From the NCBI GenBank assembly GCA_013122435.1, contig WYDT01000002.1:1-64000 (forward strand): DNA of 64,000 bases, read 5' to 3'. Position 1 is the stretch's first letter; every line of letters begins with the position of its first letter. This DNA is from Chloroflexi bacterium AL-N1. Its GTDB lineage: Bacteria > Chloroflexota > Chloroflexia > Chloroflexales > Roseiflexaceae. Shown here one piece after another: positions 55,905-64,000 of this stretch. The notes beneath the pieces are model-generated. The model had not been told where the DNA came from. It did not search any database and saw only the letters and a list, made by a program, of their open reading frames with translations. The translations under genes were made by a program, and so were the position numbers.

Positions 55905-56435
55905 ATGTATCACAATTTATTAGACATAACACAAGAAACCTATATTCTTGCAGCGATTATCACTAAACATGCCCGTCAGGATGTGGAACAACGGTTGGCG
56001 GACCAGGAGACTGGTATTGGACCCATGCAGTTTGGCATGTTGCGCTTGCTACGCCACGGCCCACAGACGATCTCTGAGCTCAGTCAGATTATGCTGCTGT
56101 CGCCTGCAACGCTGGTCCCTGCCGTCGATGCGCTGGAGCAAGCCGGTTTGGTAGAGCGCACCAAAGACCCACGCGACCGTCGGCGTACCCCGCTGATGCT
56201 CACGACATCGGGTGCAGCGCTGTTGGCCCAGGTACCACCAGTAACTACTCAGGATGCACTGACGCAGGCCTTGGTTTCACTGGACGAAGAGCAACGCCAA
56301 CAACTACTGACGTTACTGCGTGCCATTGTTCGACACTTTCCTGATGGTGAGCGTATCATTGAGCATGTTGCCACCCACATCCATTTACCCAATGAATCGA
56401 CTGTGTCGTCATCGAAAACACAGGGAGTAAAGTAG
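55905..56435 (+). CDS. MarR-family transcriptional regulator
   Basis: ATG at 55905; no strong ribosome-binding site, because the operator repeats occupy the leader. The 176-residue protein has the MarR winged helix (IGPMQFGMLRLLRHGPQTISELSQIMLLSPATLVPAVDALEQAGLVERTKDPRDRRRTPLMLTTSG), with the wing motif DPRDRR. It starts 6 bases... upstream of nothing but its own operator array, and the efflux-pump gene follows 6 bases after its stop, so it probably represses the pair until a toxic ligand binds. Confidence 0.92.
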   Translation: MYHNLLDITQETYILAAIITKHARQDVEQRLADQETGIGPMQFGMLRLLRHGPQTISELSQIMLLSPATLVPAVDALEQAGLVERTKDPRDRRRTPLMLTTSGAALLAQVPPVTTQDALTQALVSLDEEQRQQLLTLLRAIVRHFPDGERIIEHVATHIHLPNESTVSSSKTQGVK

Positions 56436-56441
56436 AGGTAT

Positions 56442-57998
56442 ATGAGCAATCAACCTGCATCCGAAGGTCGGCTGGCGTATAAATGGAAAGTGCTTATCTC
56501 TGTCATTTTTGGCATTTTTATGATCATTCTCGATACAACCGTCGTGAATGTGGCTTTCCAAACGTTACGACGTGAATACGGTGCAAGCCTGAATGAGGCG
56601 CAGTGGATCATCAGCATCTATGTATTAGCGTTAGGCATCACTACGCCTGTTTCTGGCTTTCTCGCTGATCGTTTCGGTCTGAAGCGCATTTACATCTGGG
56701 GGCTGGGGATCTTCACTATTGGCTCTTTCCTGTGTGGATTAGCGCCCTCGCTCTGGGCACTTGTGGCAGCACGGGCACTCCAGGGCATTGGTGGTGGAAT
56801 GGCCCAGCCGCTTGGTCCGGCGCTCCTGTATCGTACATTTCCGCCCAAAGAGCAGGGGGTGGCCCTGGGTTATTTTGGTATTGCGCTGGTCGTTGCACCA
56901 GCCATGGGTCCCATTCTGGGTGGTTTTCTGGTGGATATAGATTTGTGGCGGTGGATTTTCTTTATCAATGTGCCGATTGGCATTGTGGGTATTGTGCTTG
57001 CCTCCCGGTTTTTACGGACCGAGCCTATCGAATGTAAACCGCGCCTCGATCCGTTGGGGCTCATCACGTCTGTGATTGGCTTTGGCTCATTGCTTTATGC
57101 GGCCACCCATGTGGCTGAGTCTGGCTGGACCTCTTCCAGTGTCATCGTATGGTTTGTCGTCGGGACAGTTGCGCTGATCACTTTTGCCATTATCGAGCTG
57201 TTTGTCGCCAAAGAACCACTGCTCGATCTGCGGCTGTTTGCTAATCGCAACTTTCTAACGGCGGGTCTCATCGGGTATGTGACCGTGTTAGCACTTTTTG
57301 GGGCGGAGTTCCTGATGCCACTCTATTTGCAGTCGTTGCGTGGTCTCAGTGCATTGGATACGGGGATTGTGCTGCTGCCATTAGCGGTAGCTGCGGGTAT
57401 TACGACTCCGATTGCTGGTCGACTGTACGACAAGATTGGTCCGCGCCCTCTTGTGGTGACAGGCTTTGGTTTGCTTATCATCAATACATGGCAACTGGCC
57501 CAGCTCCAAGCGGACACGCCGATCTGGTGGATTGCGGTGCTGCTGGCACTGCGCGGGGTGGCCCTGGGTATGACCGTACAGACCACCTTTGCAACAGCGC
57601 TGGCCAGTGTTCCTCGTCCCTTGTTACCACGTGGCTCATCACTGATCAACAGCACTCGGTTTGTCGTCCAATCGATTGGGGTAGCGATTTTAGCGACAGT
57701 GCTGGCCAGTGCCATTTCGCCAGAAGTACGGGCGCAACAGCAGCAGCTCCAGGCAACGCCAGCATCGGAAAGTCCTGCCCAACCCTTTGGCTTGTGTGAG
57801 ACACCTGATGATCTGACACCGGAACTGCGTGCAGGTATGCAACAGGCGTGTAACGAGAATGTGATTGGCTTTGAGCGTACTTATCTGCTCACATTTTACT
57901 TTGCTATTGCTGCACTGGTTATTGCTTTCTTTATGCCGGGATGGCCATTGGGATGGCAAGGACGCGGCTCGTTGGAACAACCATCACCAGCACATTAG
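56442..57998 (+). CDS. DHA2-family (EmrB/QacA-type, 14-TM) drug efflux MFS transporter
   Basis: ATG at 56442 follows AGAGGT. The 518-residue protein opens with VISVIFGIFMIILDTTVVNVAFQTL (motif D1 of the DHA2 family, with the conserved LDTTVVNVA). It has GFLADRFGLKRIYIWG (motif A), ARALQGIGGGMAQPLGPALLY (motif B) and GYFGIALVVAPAMGPILGGFLVD (motif C). About 14 hydrophobic segments are visible. It acts as a proton-drug antiporter in the inner membrane. It is coupled to the MarR gene. Confidence 0.93.
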   Translation: MSNQPASEGRLAYKWKVLISVIFGIFMIILDTTVVNVAFQTLRREYGASLNEAQWIISIYVLALGITTPVSGFLADRFGLKRIYIWGLGIFTIGSFLCGLAPSLWALVAARALQGIGGGMAQPLGPALLYRTFPPKEQGVALGYFGIALVVAPAMGPILGGFLVDIDLWRWIFFINVPIGIVGIVLASRFLRTEPIECKPRLDPLGLITSVIGFGSLLYAATHVAESGWTSSSVIVWFVVGTVALITFAIIELFVAKEPLLDLRLFANRNFLTAGLIGYVTVLALFGAEFLMPLYLQSLRGLSALDTGIVLLPLAVAAGITTPIAGRLYDKIGPRPLVVTGFGLLIINTWQLAQLQADTPIWWIAVLLALRGVALGMTVQTTFATALASVPRPLLPRGSSLINSTRFVVQSIGVAILATVLASAISPEVRAQQQQLQATPASESPAQPFGLCETPDDLTPELRAGMQQACNENVIGFERTYLLTFYFAIAALVIAFFMPGWPLGWQGRGSLEQPSPAH

Positions 57999-58037
57999 GT
58001 ATAATAAGAGTGTGACAAGCATTATAAGGAAAACGTC

Positions 58038-58370
58038 ATGGCGAGAGACTCAGACGGAGTGCCAATTGCCTGCGTTCTGACAGCACTTACCGATGCTGAA
58101 CAGAAACGGCGGCAGTGGTTGGCTGAACGACTATTTGGCACAGTGCAACAGACTCACGAACTAGGTGATGGTTTTGCGTTGGAGTTACCTGATGATGATG
58201 AGATTTGGATGCAGATGGCCGAGTTTGTGACTCTGGAACGACGCTGTTGTCCCTTCCTGTCCTTTGCGTTGTACTCAGCGGAGGAAGGGCAGCCAATACA
58301 GTTACATATCACAGGGCGTTCGGGAGTAAAAGCCTTTCTCAAGCAGCAGTTGGGTCTATCCGGTGTGTAG
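58038..58370 (+). CDS. Hypothetical protein with ERRCCPF motif, 110 residues
   Basis: ATG at 58038 follows AAGGAAAACGTC, 39 bases after the transporter. The sequence has PIACVLTALTDAEQKRRQWLAERLF, FALELPDDDEIWMQMAEFVTLERRCCPFLSFAL and the ending ITGRSGVKAFLKQQL. The vicinal Cys pair preceded by Glu-Arg-Arg is the hallmark of a small family often found near metal- or thiol-stress genes; the function is unknown. It probably belongs to the MarR/efflux unit. Confidence 0.7.
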   Translation: MARDSDGVPIACVLTALTDAEQKRRQWLAERLFGTVQQTHELGDGFALELPDDDEIWMQMAEFVTLERRCCPFLSFALYSAEEGQPIQLHITGRSGVKAFLKQQLGLSGV

Positions 58371-58388
58371 CTCAGGAGTGAGGTGCAG

Positions 58389-58847
58389 ATGACGAAAGCT
58401 ATGGTCCCCGCAGATCCCAACTATCGTGATCGCGTAACAGCCGGTTTTGCACGCCAGCAAGCAATGCAGACATTGCATATTGAATTGGTACGGGTTGAGC
58501 CAGGCGAGGTTGAGTTAGCATTCCCTTACGATCCTTTACTCACACAACAGCATGGTTTTATTCATGGAGGAATCCTGTCAACGGCCCTTGATAGCGCCTG
58601 TGGCTATGCTGCATTCTCGCTGATGTCGGTCGACGCATCGGTTTTGACGGTCGAGTTCAAAGTCAATTTGCTTGCGCCAGCCCGAGGTGATCGCTTCCAG
58701 GTGATTGGCCGGGTGGTAAAACCAGGCAGAACCATTACGGTGTGTCAGGGCGAGGCATTCGCCTATGTTGATACACAATCGAAGCTCATTGCAACGATGA
58801 CAGCAACACTGATGGCTGTGTTTGATCGTAAGGACGTACAAGAATGA
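58389..58847 (+). CDS. PaaI-family hotdog thioesterase
   Basis: ATG at 58389 has GAGG 6 bases upstream; GTG at 58383 behind AGGAG is the alternative. The roughly 152-residue hotdog protein has QQHGFIHGGILSTALDSACGYAA with the HGG turn and the catalytic Asp, TVEFKVNLLAPARGD and GRVVKPGRTITVCQGEAF, as in PaaI/YbgC-like acyl-CoA thioesterases. It starts 18 bases after the ERRCCPF gene. It should hydrolyse small acyl- or aryl-CoA thioesters. Confidence 0.88.
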   Translation: MTKAMVPADPNYRDRVTAGFARQQAMQTLHIELVRVEPGEVELAFPYDPLLTQQHGFIHGGILSTALDSACGYAAFSLMSVDASVLTVEFKVNLLAPARGDRFQVIGRVVKPGRTITVCQGEAFAYVDTQSKLIATMTATLMAVFDRKDVQE

Positions 58848-59034
58848 TTGTGTTTTGTAAATAGCAAAAATGCCGTGTTACACTGACATCCCTGGACCAT
58901 ACTCCGTACCGAGCCCCACAATCTAGGTTTTACGTTTAGGCATTCGATTTCCTTCATAACCTAGACCTCTGAGGTATGAAGAGTTGGACTAATACTGGAG
59001 TTAAGCCGCGTTGCGTAGTACTGTTTTCACCATC

Positions 59035-59294
59035 TCATCCATGTTTTCTGGGATCAAATACCTCAGCTTTATATTTACATTCCGTACACTCTACAAGAAT
59101 TGGTGCCAAATTCATATTTTGCCTATATGAAGAAGTACGTTCAATTTTGAATTACCCCAAGCATATCGCAACCTTTTGCTTAAAAACTCAGGACCTGTTA
59201 CCCAATTACCATTGATATCTATCGTATCTTCAAGTTGAAATGACTGAAGACACCTTGGTTTCGTATGCGTAAACTTTGCAAACATATTACGCAT
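59035..59294 (-). pseudogene. Small zinc-ribbon-like gene, probably frameshifted
   Basis: ATG at 59294 is preceded by GGAGGTTCGT, a strong site. The frame gives MRNMFAKFTHTKPRCLQSFQ... and stops after about 60 codons. A shift near 59130 continues into KIERTSSYRQNMNLAPILVECTECKYKAEVFDPRKHG, with one CxxC and a final stop at 59035. Either a frameshifted small gene or a chance overlap; no family recognised. Confidence 0.35.
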
Positions 59295-59327
59295 ACGAAC
59301 CTCCAGCATTTTTGCTGATAGTTTGTG

Positions 59328-60381
59328 TTACCTGCGGTGGTGTTGTGAACCTCGCCTCTTTTGTATCCTTGCCCATCGAGTCGGATCTGCCCGTAACAAG
59401 AAACGTTCCAATTTTCTCTGTCGAGATTGGGGAAGTCGGGAGAGGATAGTGCGGATATCTCGATCAATATCATCCGCCGTTGCACCACGTTCGATAGCTT
59501 TGTCGTACCACGCTTTGCCGAGGTCGTACTGTCCGGTTTCCATGTAAATTGCCCCGAGCAGCGTGCAAGGGCGATAATCCTTGGGTTGGAGCGCATGGGC
59601 TCGCTCCCCAAGGCGCAGTGCCTCGTTGTGTGGTACAGAGCGCTGCTTGGAGCTTGGGCAATTGCCGCTCGAGATTGATCTGGCTGAGGAGGTCATCAGC
59701 ATCATGAGCACGATTGCACTTGCGATAATGGCTGCTCGCATTGATCGCATTCCATGGATCGCGTGTCTTGTGAAATTCACTGGTCAGAAAATCTGCCTCC
59801 AGTCGATGGTACGCAATTCGCAGCTCATTTGTGAAGTAGTCTTTACCAACTGTTGATAACCATACAAAGTCCCCTTCGTCTAACCGTTGGTCAGCGTCCA
59901 CTCTTTTCAAGATGTTCATCAACCGAGTAAGGTATTGTCGCTTAACAAACGTTCTGATACCATATTTGGCACGCAGTTCTTGTTTCTTGATCTTGGCTTG
60001 GTAGGCTGGATCGCTCTCTCGTGCGAGGCGGGCCGCCGTAGCATGCACATACGCCAACTGCCTCTTTTCCTCTCTGGCGGCTTCACGAATCTGTTTTTCG
60101 GTTGCATGCGTTTGTCTCGCAGATGTTTCAGCTTGAATACGCATGGCTTGTTCAGCAAGCGTCAATTCATAGAAGCTATCATAAGGCAACTCACCAATGG
60201 CAAAACGATGCAACGCATGCAGACTTCGCTGCCGTAGAAAAACAAGTGAGGTTTGCGTAAGCCGTTTACCACTTTGAAGAGCGTTCAGGATCTTTTGCAG
60301 GCGAGCATGAGGAATGCTTGCACCCGGCAAGTCATCAACACAGTAGCGGAGTGCAATGTCATGTAATGATTTGTTCTGCAT
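59328..60381 (-). pseudogene. Helical/TPR-like protein with central frameshift
   Basis: ATG at 60381 (MQNKSLHDIALRYCVDDLPG). The first 245 codons encode a charged helical protein (RIQAETSARQTHATEKQIREAAREEKRQLAYVHATAARLA). Near 59640 the frame shifts, and the other frame gives TPR-like units (NEALRLGERAHALQPKDYRPCTLLGAIYMETGQYDLGKAWYDKAIERGA) and a basic C-terminus (QRKLERFLLRADPTRWARIQKRRG). I read one original gene of about 350 codons. No family recognised. Confidence 0.6.
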
Positions 60382-60724
60382 ACAAAACTCACTTTCGCGC
60401 TGCTTCGGGATGATCACTGTTCAATTGCCAATTTTATCGACCGTACGACATGCTGCCCGTCGTTTATGCTGCTCAGTCCTTTTCAGCCACTTGTCTTCAC
60501 AAATTGGATACCTGACACCTGCTCTTGTTTCAACACTCACAGGTTACATAAGCGGCTCCAACGGTATTGCGTTAGCCGCAAGTGGGTGGACGCAGGCAAG
60601 GCTCGAAAATGGCATCCTGCTGTGAGTGGTTGAAAACTGTCAAAAAACGCGCAGAATCTCACTTGTCGGCTGCACACTGTGTTAGGTGATTTTTTGCAAA
60701 GTAGCACCGTTTTGTTGGAGTTTA
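60382..60724. other. Intergenic, nothing recognised
   Basis: No supported gene, repeat or terminator between two decayed genes. Confidence 0.4.
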
Positions 60725-61167
60725 TTAATTTGGACCTGGCCTGGCAGGTGTGGCAAATACCGTCAATAAAATGATCAGCACAATCGCAAATAAAGCAATA
60801 AATGTAAATAATTCCCTGCGATTTCCAAGAAGTTTATGAAGAACCATGGGTCCCACCACCCAGTATATTTGAGCGGTGACAAGACCAGGGAAATACGATT
60901 GCAAATACAAACTCCACTATGTATGAGAAATAGCATTTCCGATTGTGCCATAGATGATATAGAAAAGCATAGGGATCATCAGGAAGCAGAGATTTTTTGT
61001 AAACACCAGTATGCATGACAAGGTAAAGATAAAATAGGCGACCATATTGAAGACAACAAACAGATTTTGTGAATATGGTGCGCCACTGTACAGTACGGGA
61101 AACTTTGTGTAAAACTCTGTAGTGAATTCTTCAGCAAAACGCGGTCCGCTGTTGCTTTCGCTTCCAT
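60725..61167 (-). pseudogene. Decayed multi-pass membrane protein
   Basis: ATG at 61167 starts MEAKATADRVLL. A frameshift within the first 15 codons leads to EEFTTEFYTKFPVLYSGAPYSQNLFVVFNMVAYFIFTLSCILVF... FLMIPMLFYIIYGTIGNAISHT. A TAG near 60918 is followed in frame by WSLYLQSYFPGLVTAQIYWVVGPMVLHKLL and LFTFIALFAIVLIILLTVF to the stop at 60725. Four to five hydrophobic helices were present. The family is not certain. Confidence 0.6.
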
Positions 61168-61208
61168 GAGTACTCCTATTTACACTTACTGATAATGACT
61201 TACGCGCA

Positions 61209-61610
61209 CAACATGAAGTAGGCCAATACTATCCCTACTATCCACTATCGCATCAGATTGACCTTGGATTTACCTATCGTCCCAACCGATAGAAATAAGT
61301 AACCTTTTTTCGTCTAATAGACTACTACACCCACGGATATATAGTCAAGAGTCAGCGTACATAGGGGAATTTGCAAGGTTAAGGTTGTGGACTCACCGCG
61401 GTTGTGCAATCAGATGTTTGCGGCCCTGTGTCGCACGTACTATTTGTTTCGATGATTAACGGTACCGTCCAGAAGCGACCATGCCCATTCCACAACAACA
61501 CCTCGGTCCCATCGTGGGCAAGGGTGGCGAATGCATCCCAGCGTGGTTGACTCAAATCCCATATACCTGCTGCCTCCCGATCTACGGCAATAATCCGCCG
61601 TCCGCCGGGG
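61209..61610. repeat. Segmental repeat, copy 1 (copy 2 at 63504-63842)
   Basis: Starts AACATGAAGTAGGCC-like and shares long near-identical blocks with 63504-63842. Copy 1 has about 63 extra bases between the two main blocks. The copies flank the TetR/hydrolase cassette in direct orientation. Confidence 0.85.
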
Positions 61611-61612
61611 AC
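61379..61612 (-). pseudogene. 3' remnant of a secreted or repeat protein gene, copy 1
   Basis: The minus-strand frame reads GGRRIIAVDREAAG.WDLSQPRWDAFATLAHDGTEVLLWNGHGRFWTVPLIIETNSTCDTGPQTSDC and stops with TAA at 61379. It has no start or 5' part. The sequence matches the second copy at 63.6-63.9 kb. Confidence 0.6.
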
Positions 61613-61759
61613 GGACTAGCTAGGCCGGGAAGACGTGTAACCGCTTCCGGACCGTAAAATCGCCTGGACAGGGCGGTCAGTTGCATGGCAGTGTTGGGCC
61701 GCTTTTTGTACTCAGCCTGGTGCTTGCTTGCCTCCAAAGCACCTGTTGTTTCAAATCGC

Positions 61760-61788
61760 TTGACATTTTAGTACGACTGTACTAGAAT
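61760..61788 (+). promoter_or_regulatory. Promoter with embedded TetR operator; leaderless start
   Basis: TTGACA (61760-61765), 17 bases, TAGAAT (61783-61788). The spacer contains the palindrome TAGTAC-GACT-GTACTA (61769-61784). The expected transcription start coincides with the ATG at 61795, so the mRNA is probably leaderless. Confidence 0.7.
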
Positions 61789-61794
61789 TATTCT

Positions 61795-62403
61795 ATGCGT
61801 ACTAAAAAAACTACCAGACAAAGATCGGCCTCTTTTATTGAGCAGGCTCGTCGAACACAAATTGTTGCCTGTGCCATTGAAACAATTGCTGACCTTGGCT
61901 ACACTGAGGCGTCACTTGCTCAGATCGGTCAGCGCGCCAAGGTCAGCAAGGGTGTAATAACTTATTATTTTACAAGCAAGGCAGAGCTGATACAGGCGGT
62001 TATTGATCACGTGTACAGTCAGTTTGTCAGTTTTGTTATGCAGCGGATGATGGATGACGACCCTTGGAAGGCGCTACAAACGTTTATTCAGGCAAATGCC
62101 GATTTTCTAAAAGCCCACCGCAAACAACTACTCACACTTTTTGAGATTGCACGCAATGCCCATGGTCTCCCGCTACACGGCTACACCCCTCAGCTAGACG
62201 TTGATCGCATTGCAAAGATGCTTGCTGAAGGCCAGCAACAAGGCACATTTCGTGATTTTGATGTAGTGATTATGGCAACATCTATTCTCGCCCTACGCGA
62301 TAGCCTAATCACTCAATCCGCTAAGCACATTGATCTCGACATCGATCATTATGTTCAAGAAATCATTGTTCTCATCGCTCATGCAACTAGACAATCTTCC
62401 TGA
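61795..62403 (+). CDS. TetR/AcrR-family regulator
   Basis: ATG at 61795, without a ribosome-binding site (see promoter). The 202-residue protein has the TetR HTH at residues 20-65 (RTQIVACAIETIADLGYTEASLAQIGQRAKVSKGVITYYFTSKAELIQAV) and a helical ligand domain (LLTLFEIARNAHGLPLHG, VVIMATSILALRDSLI). It probably represses itself and the hydrolase gene 50 bases downstream. The ligand is unknown. Confidence 0.92.
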   Translation: MRTKKTTRQRSASFIEQARRTQIVACAIETIADLGYTEASLAQIGQRAKVSKGVITYYFTSKAELIQAVIDHVYSQFVSFVMQRMMDDDPWKALQTFIQANADFLKAHRKQLLTLFEIARNAHGLPLHGYTPQLDVDRIAKMLAEGQQQGTFRDFDVVIMATSILALRDSLITQSAKHIDLDIDHYVQEIIVLIAHATRQSS

Positions 62404-62452
62404 AAACAACGAGGTTGGGTCAACGGATTAAGTCAAGAGAGGCTGCGCCAAA

Positions 62453-63457
62453 ATGATACAACGCAGGAAACCAGAAACTGCAAATACTCGAAGCCGTGCG
62501 ACTTGGAGAATTATTGTAATGACTCTCGTTGTTTTTGTCCTGTTGTACATCGCTACATACGATCCGAACACAATCGGCTACTGGCGCAGCGCTGAGGGAC
62601 AGAAAGCGTACGAAGAAGCGTATACCGAAGCGATGGCAGCCTTGCCACCGCCATCCCAAACCTACAATATTCCAACCACCTATGGAACGGTTCGTGTGTA
62701 TGAGTGGTCAAATCAGCAAAACCGTTCAAAAACACCTGTGGTATTCTTGCCGGGTCGCTCATCAGGCGTGCCAATGTGGGAAGCGAATCTTGGCGCTATC
62801 GCTGCAACGCGTCCTGTATATGCAATGGATGCTCTCGGCGATGCGGGCATGAGCCAACAAACCGCTGTTCTTAAGGACGGCGCCGATCAGGCAGCTTGGG
62901 TTAACCAAGTACTTACCGCACTCAGCTTGAAATCTGTCCACCTAATTGGTCATTCATTTGGTGGTTGGGCGGCGGCAAATTACGCTTCACGCTATGAAGA
63001 CCGAGTCGCCACACTTACGCTCATTGAACCAGTGCTTACGTTTGCTCCACTTAACGGGGACGTGATTATCAAGAGCATCCCTATGTCGCTTCGGTTTTTG
63101 CCACGTGCGTGGCGCGAAGGCTTTTTACAAGATGTTGGTGGTGGAACTGAAACTAATCTCGACGATCCTATGGGGTATATGATTGCCTATGGCTTCGAAT
63201 ATTATGCGGCGAAACTACCAGCACCAGAACAAATATCAAACCAGCAGTTGCAAAGTTGGAATATGCCGGTATTCGTAGCGATGGCGGGCAAAAGTGTGTT
63301 TCACGATAGTGCAAAAGCTGTCGTCACTGCTAACGAAAATGTCAAGCATGTGCAAACAAAACTTTGGTTGGATGCGACCCATTCACTGCCAATGGAGGTT
63401 GCACCAGAACTCAATAAAGAAATAATTACTTTTATGGACGCAAACGAACCGCGCTAA
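62453..63457 (+). CDS. Membrane-anchored alpha/beta-hydrolase
   Basis: ATG at 62453. An N-terminal anchor (WRIIVMTLVVFVLLYIATY) is followed by an alpha/beta-hydrolase: TPVVFLPGRSSGVPMWEANL (oxyanion region), DALGDAGMS, the nucleophile elbow LIGHSFGGWAA, PVFVAMAGKSVFHD (acid region) and LDATHSLPMEVAPEL (His). The 334-residue length is usual. The likely substrate is an ester, lactone or epoxide outside the membrane. It is controlled together with the TetR gene upstream. Confidence 0.88.
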   Translation: MIQRRKPETANTRSRATWRIIVMTLVVFVLLYIATYDPNTIGYWRSAEGQKAYEEAYTEAMAALPPPSQTYNIPTTYGTVRVYEWSNQQNRSKTPVVFLPGRSSGVPMWEANLGAIAATRPVYAMDALGDAGMSQQTAVLKDGADQAAWVNQVLTALSLKSVHLIGHSFGGWAAANYASRYEDRVATLTLIEPVLTFAPLNGDVIIKSIPMSLRFLPRAWREGFLQDVGGGTETNLDDPMGYMIAYGFEYYAAKLPAPEQISNQQLQSWNMPVFVAMAGKSVFHDSAKAVVTANENVKHVQTKLWLDATHSLPMEVAPELNKEIITFMDANEPR

Positions 63458-63503
63458 TCCATAAACAGTCCAGTCAATAGAGAAGAGAGGTGAACTTGCG
63501 GCC

Positions 63504-63842
63504 CAACATGAAGTAGGCCAATACTATCCCTACTATCCTCTATCGTATCAGATTGACCTTATACGTGCGTATATAGTCAAGAGTCAGCGTACATAGGGGA
63601 GTGTGCAAGGTTGAGGTTGTGAACTCACCACGGCTGTGCAATCAGATGTTTGCGGCCCTGTGTCGCACGTACTATTTGTTTCGATGATCAACGGTACCGT
63701 CCAGAAGCGGCCATGCCCATACCAGAGCAAGATATCGGTTCCGTCATGGGCAAGAGTAGCAAACGTATCCCAGCGTGGCTGACTCAGATCCCACACGCGC
63801 TCTTCTCTACGATCCACAACAACAATCCGCCGCCCACCAATT
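63504..63842. repeat. Segmental repeat, copy 2
   Basis: Partner of 61209-61610; the main block (63571 onwards) aligns with 61339 onwards at a constant offset of 2232 bases. Confidence 0.85.
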
Positions 63843-63914
63843 GGGAATGTGTTGACAACCACCAAATCACTATCAGGAGTCCGCTGTGGCGCACGGGAGA
63901 AAAGACATGGGGGT
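63584..63914 (-). pseudogene. 3' remnant of a secreted or repeat protein gene, copy 2
   Basis: Open from after a TGA at 63915 to the stop at 63584: LFSRAPQRTPDSDLVVVN, TFPIGGRRIVVVDRREERVWDLSQPRW, DTFATLAHDGTDILLWYGHGRFW and a Cys-containing tail. It reads past the TAA of copy 1 because that codon is CAA here. No start with a ribosome-binding site, so it is probably a fragment of a longer gene. Confidence 0.5.
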
Positions 63915-64000
63915 CACGAAGAAGATTTGTTCACATCTGTATACTCAGGCCGCTAACAAAAGAGCAAGCATGTCATAGAGACCTTGTGTATCAGAACAAT
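63915..64000. other. Right edge of the window, nothing recognised
   Basis: Too short to judge; no feature seen. Confidence 0.3.

Noticed and set aside
1-64000. CRISPR arrays, rRNA or tRNA genes, prophage modules
   Set aside because: No regularly spaced short repeats, no cloverleaf-like segments and no capsid, terminase or portal genes were seen while reading through the window.

Overview
Organism. The window looks like chromosomal DNA of a Chloroflexota bacterium, probably from the Chloroflexales/Herpetosiphonales side. The evidence is mixed base composition (about half G+C by eye), secreted proteins that end in a Pro/Thr-rich linker plus FLP(L/M)xxR, an F420-type luciferase-like oxidoreductase, several small TetR/MarR/WYL regulator cassettes, a TPR-CHAT protein, a clostripain-type protein and STAND/GAF/receiver signalling proteins. 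The genus is inference. I see no rRNA, tRNA, CRISPR array or prophage.

Layout. 0-4 kb: the 3' end of a formylglycine-generating-enzyme-like gene, then two tandem secreted seven-repeat proteins that share an almost identical 3' end. 4.2-8.8 kb: a TetR-led operon (Acg-type nitroreductase, epimerase, cupin, DUF4386 membrane protein). 9-15.7 kb: housekeeping and accessory genes (carbonic anhydrase, SGNH and PHB-depolymerase-like esterases, a toxin-antitoxin-like pair, VOC protein, flavodoxin) and a dead nucleotidyltransferase. 15.9-26.4 kb: a NUDIX gene followed by a broken ATPase-winged-helix gene, then a minus-strand operon of four broken genes: M29-peptidase-like, STAND ATPase, STAND-GAF-histidine-kinase, and receiver-kinase-like-membrane protein. 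26.8-29.1 kb: an esterase and two damaged genes. 29.1-35.4 kb: a 6.2-kb Tn3-family transposon whose cargo is a Tat-signal, cysteine-rich halocin-C8-like bacteriocin locus with small membrane proteins and a 50-bp perfect palindrome. 35.4-43.6 kb: a cyclase, a thioredoxin-like gene with TGA in place of the first Cys codon of CxxC, a large HEAT-like membrane-anchored protein, and two luciferase-like oxidoreductases with a WYL regulator. 43.8-52.4 kb: a sigma factor, a zinc (HX3CX2C) anti-sigma-like protein, a TPR-CHAT protease-like protein and a secreted NHL-propeller/clostripain protein, all intact and co-oriented. 52.5-55.7 kb: a decayed double solute-binding protein and a small secreted protein. 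55.9-58.8 kb: MarR/DHA2 efflux genes and a thioesterase. 59-64 kb: broken genes and a TetR/hydrolase cassette flanked by two copies of a roughly 0.35-0.4-kb repeat.

How it fits together. Two things stand out. The sigma / zinc anti-sigma / TPR-CHAT / C11-peptidase cluster is intact and has the parts for protease-controlled transcription; its logic recalls, but is not, the Craspase system. By contrast, accessory loci across the window are riddled with stops and frameshifts (about a dozen damaged genes), among them a whole STAND/receiver conflict-type operon and the transposon-borne bacteriocin gene, while neighbouring long genes are clean. All functional statements come from reading the sequence; no database search was run.
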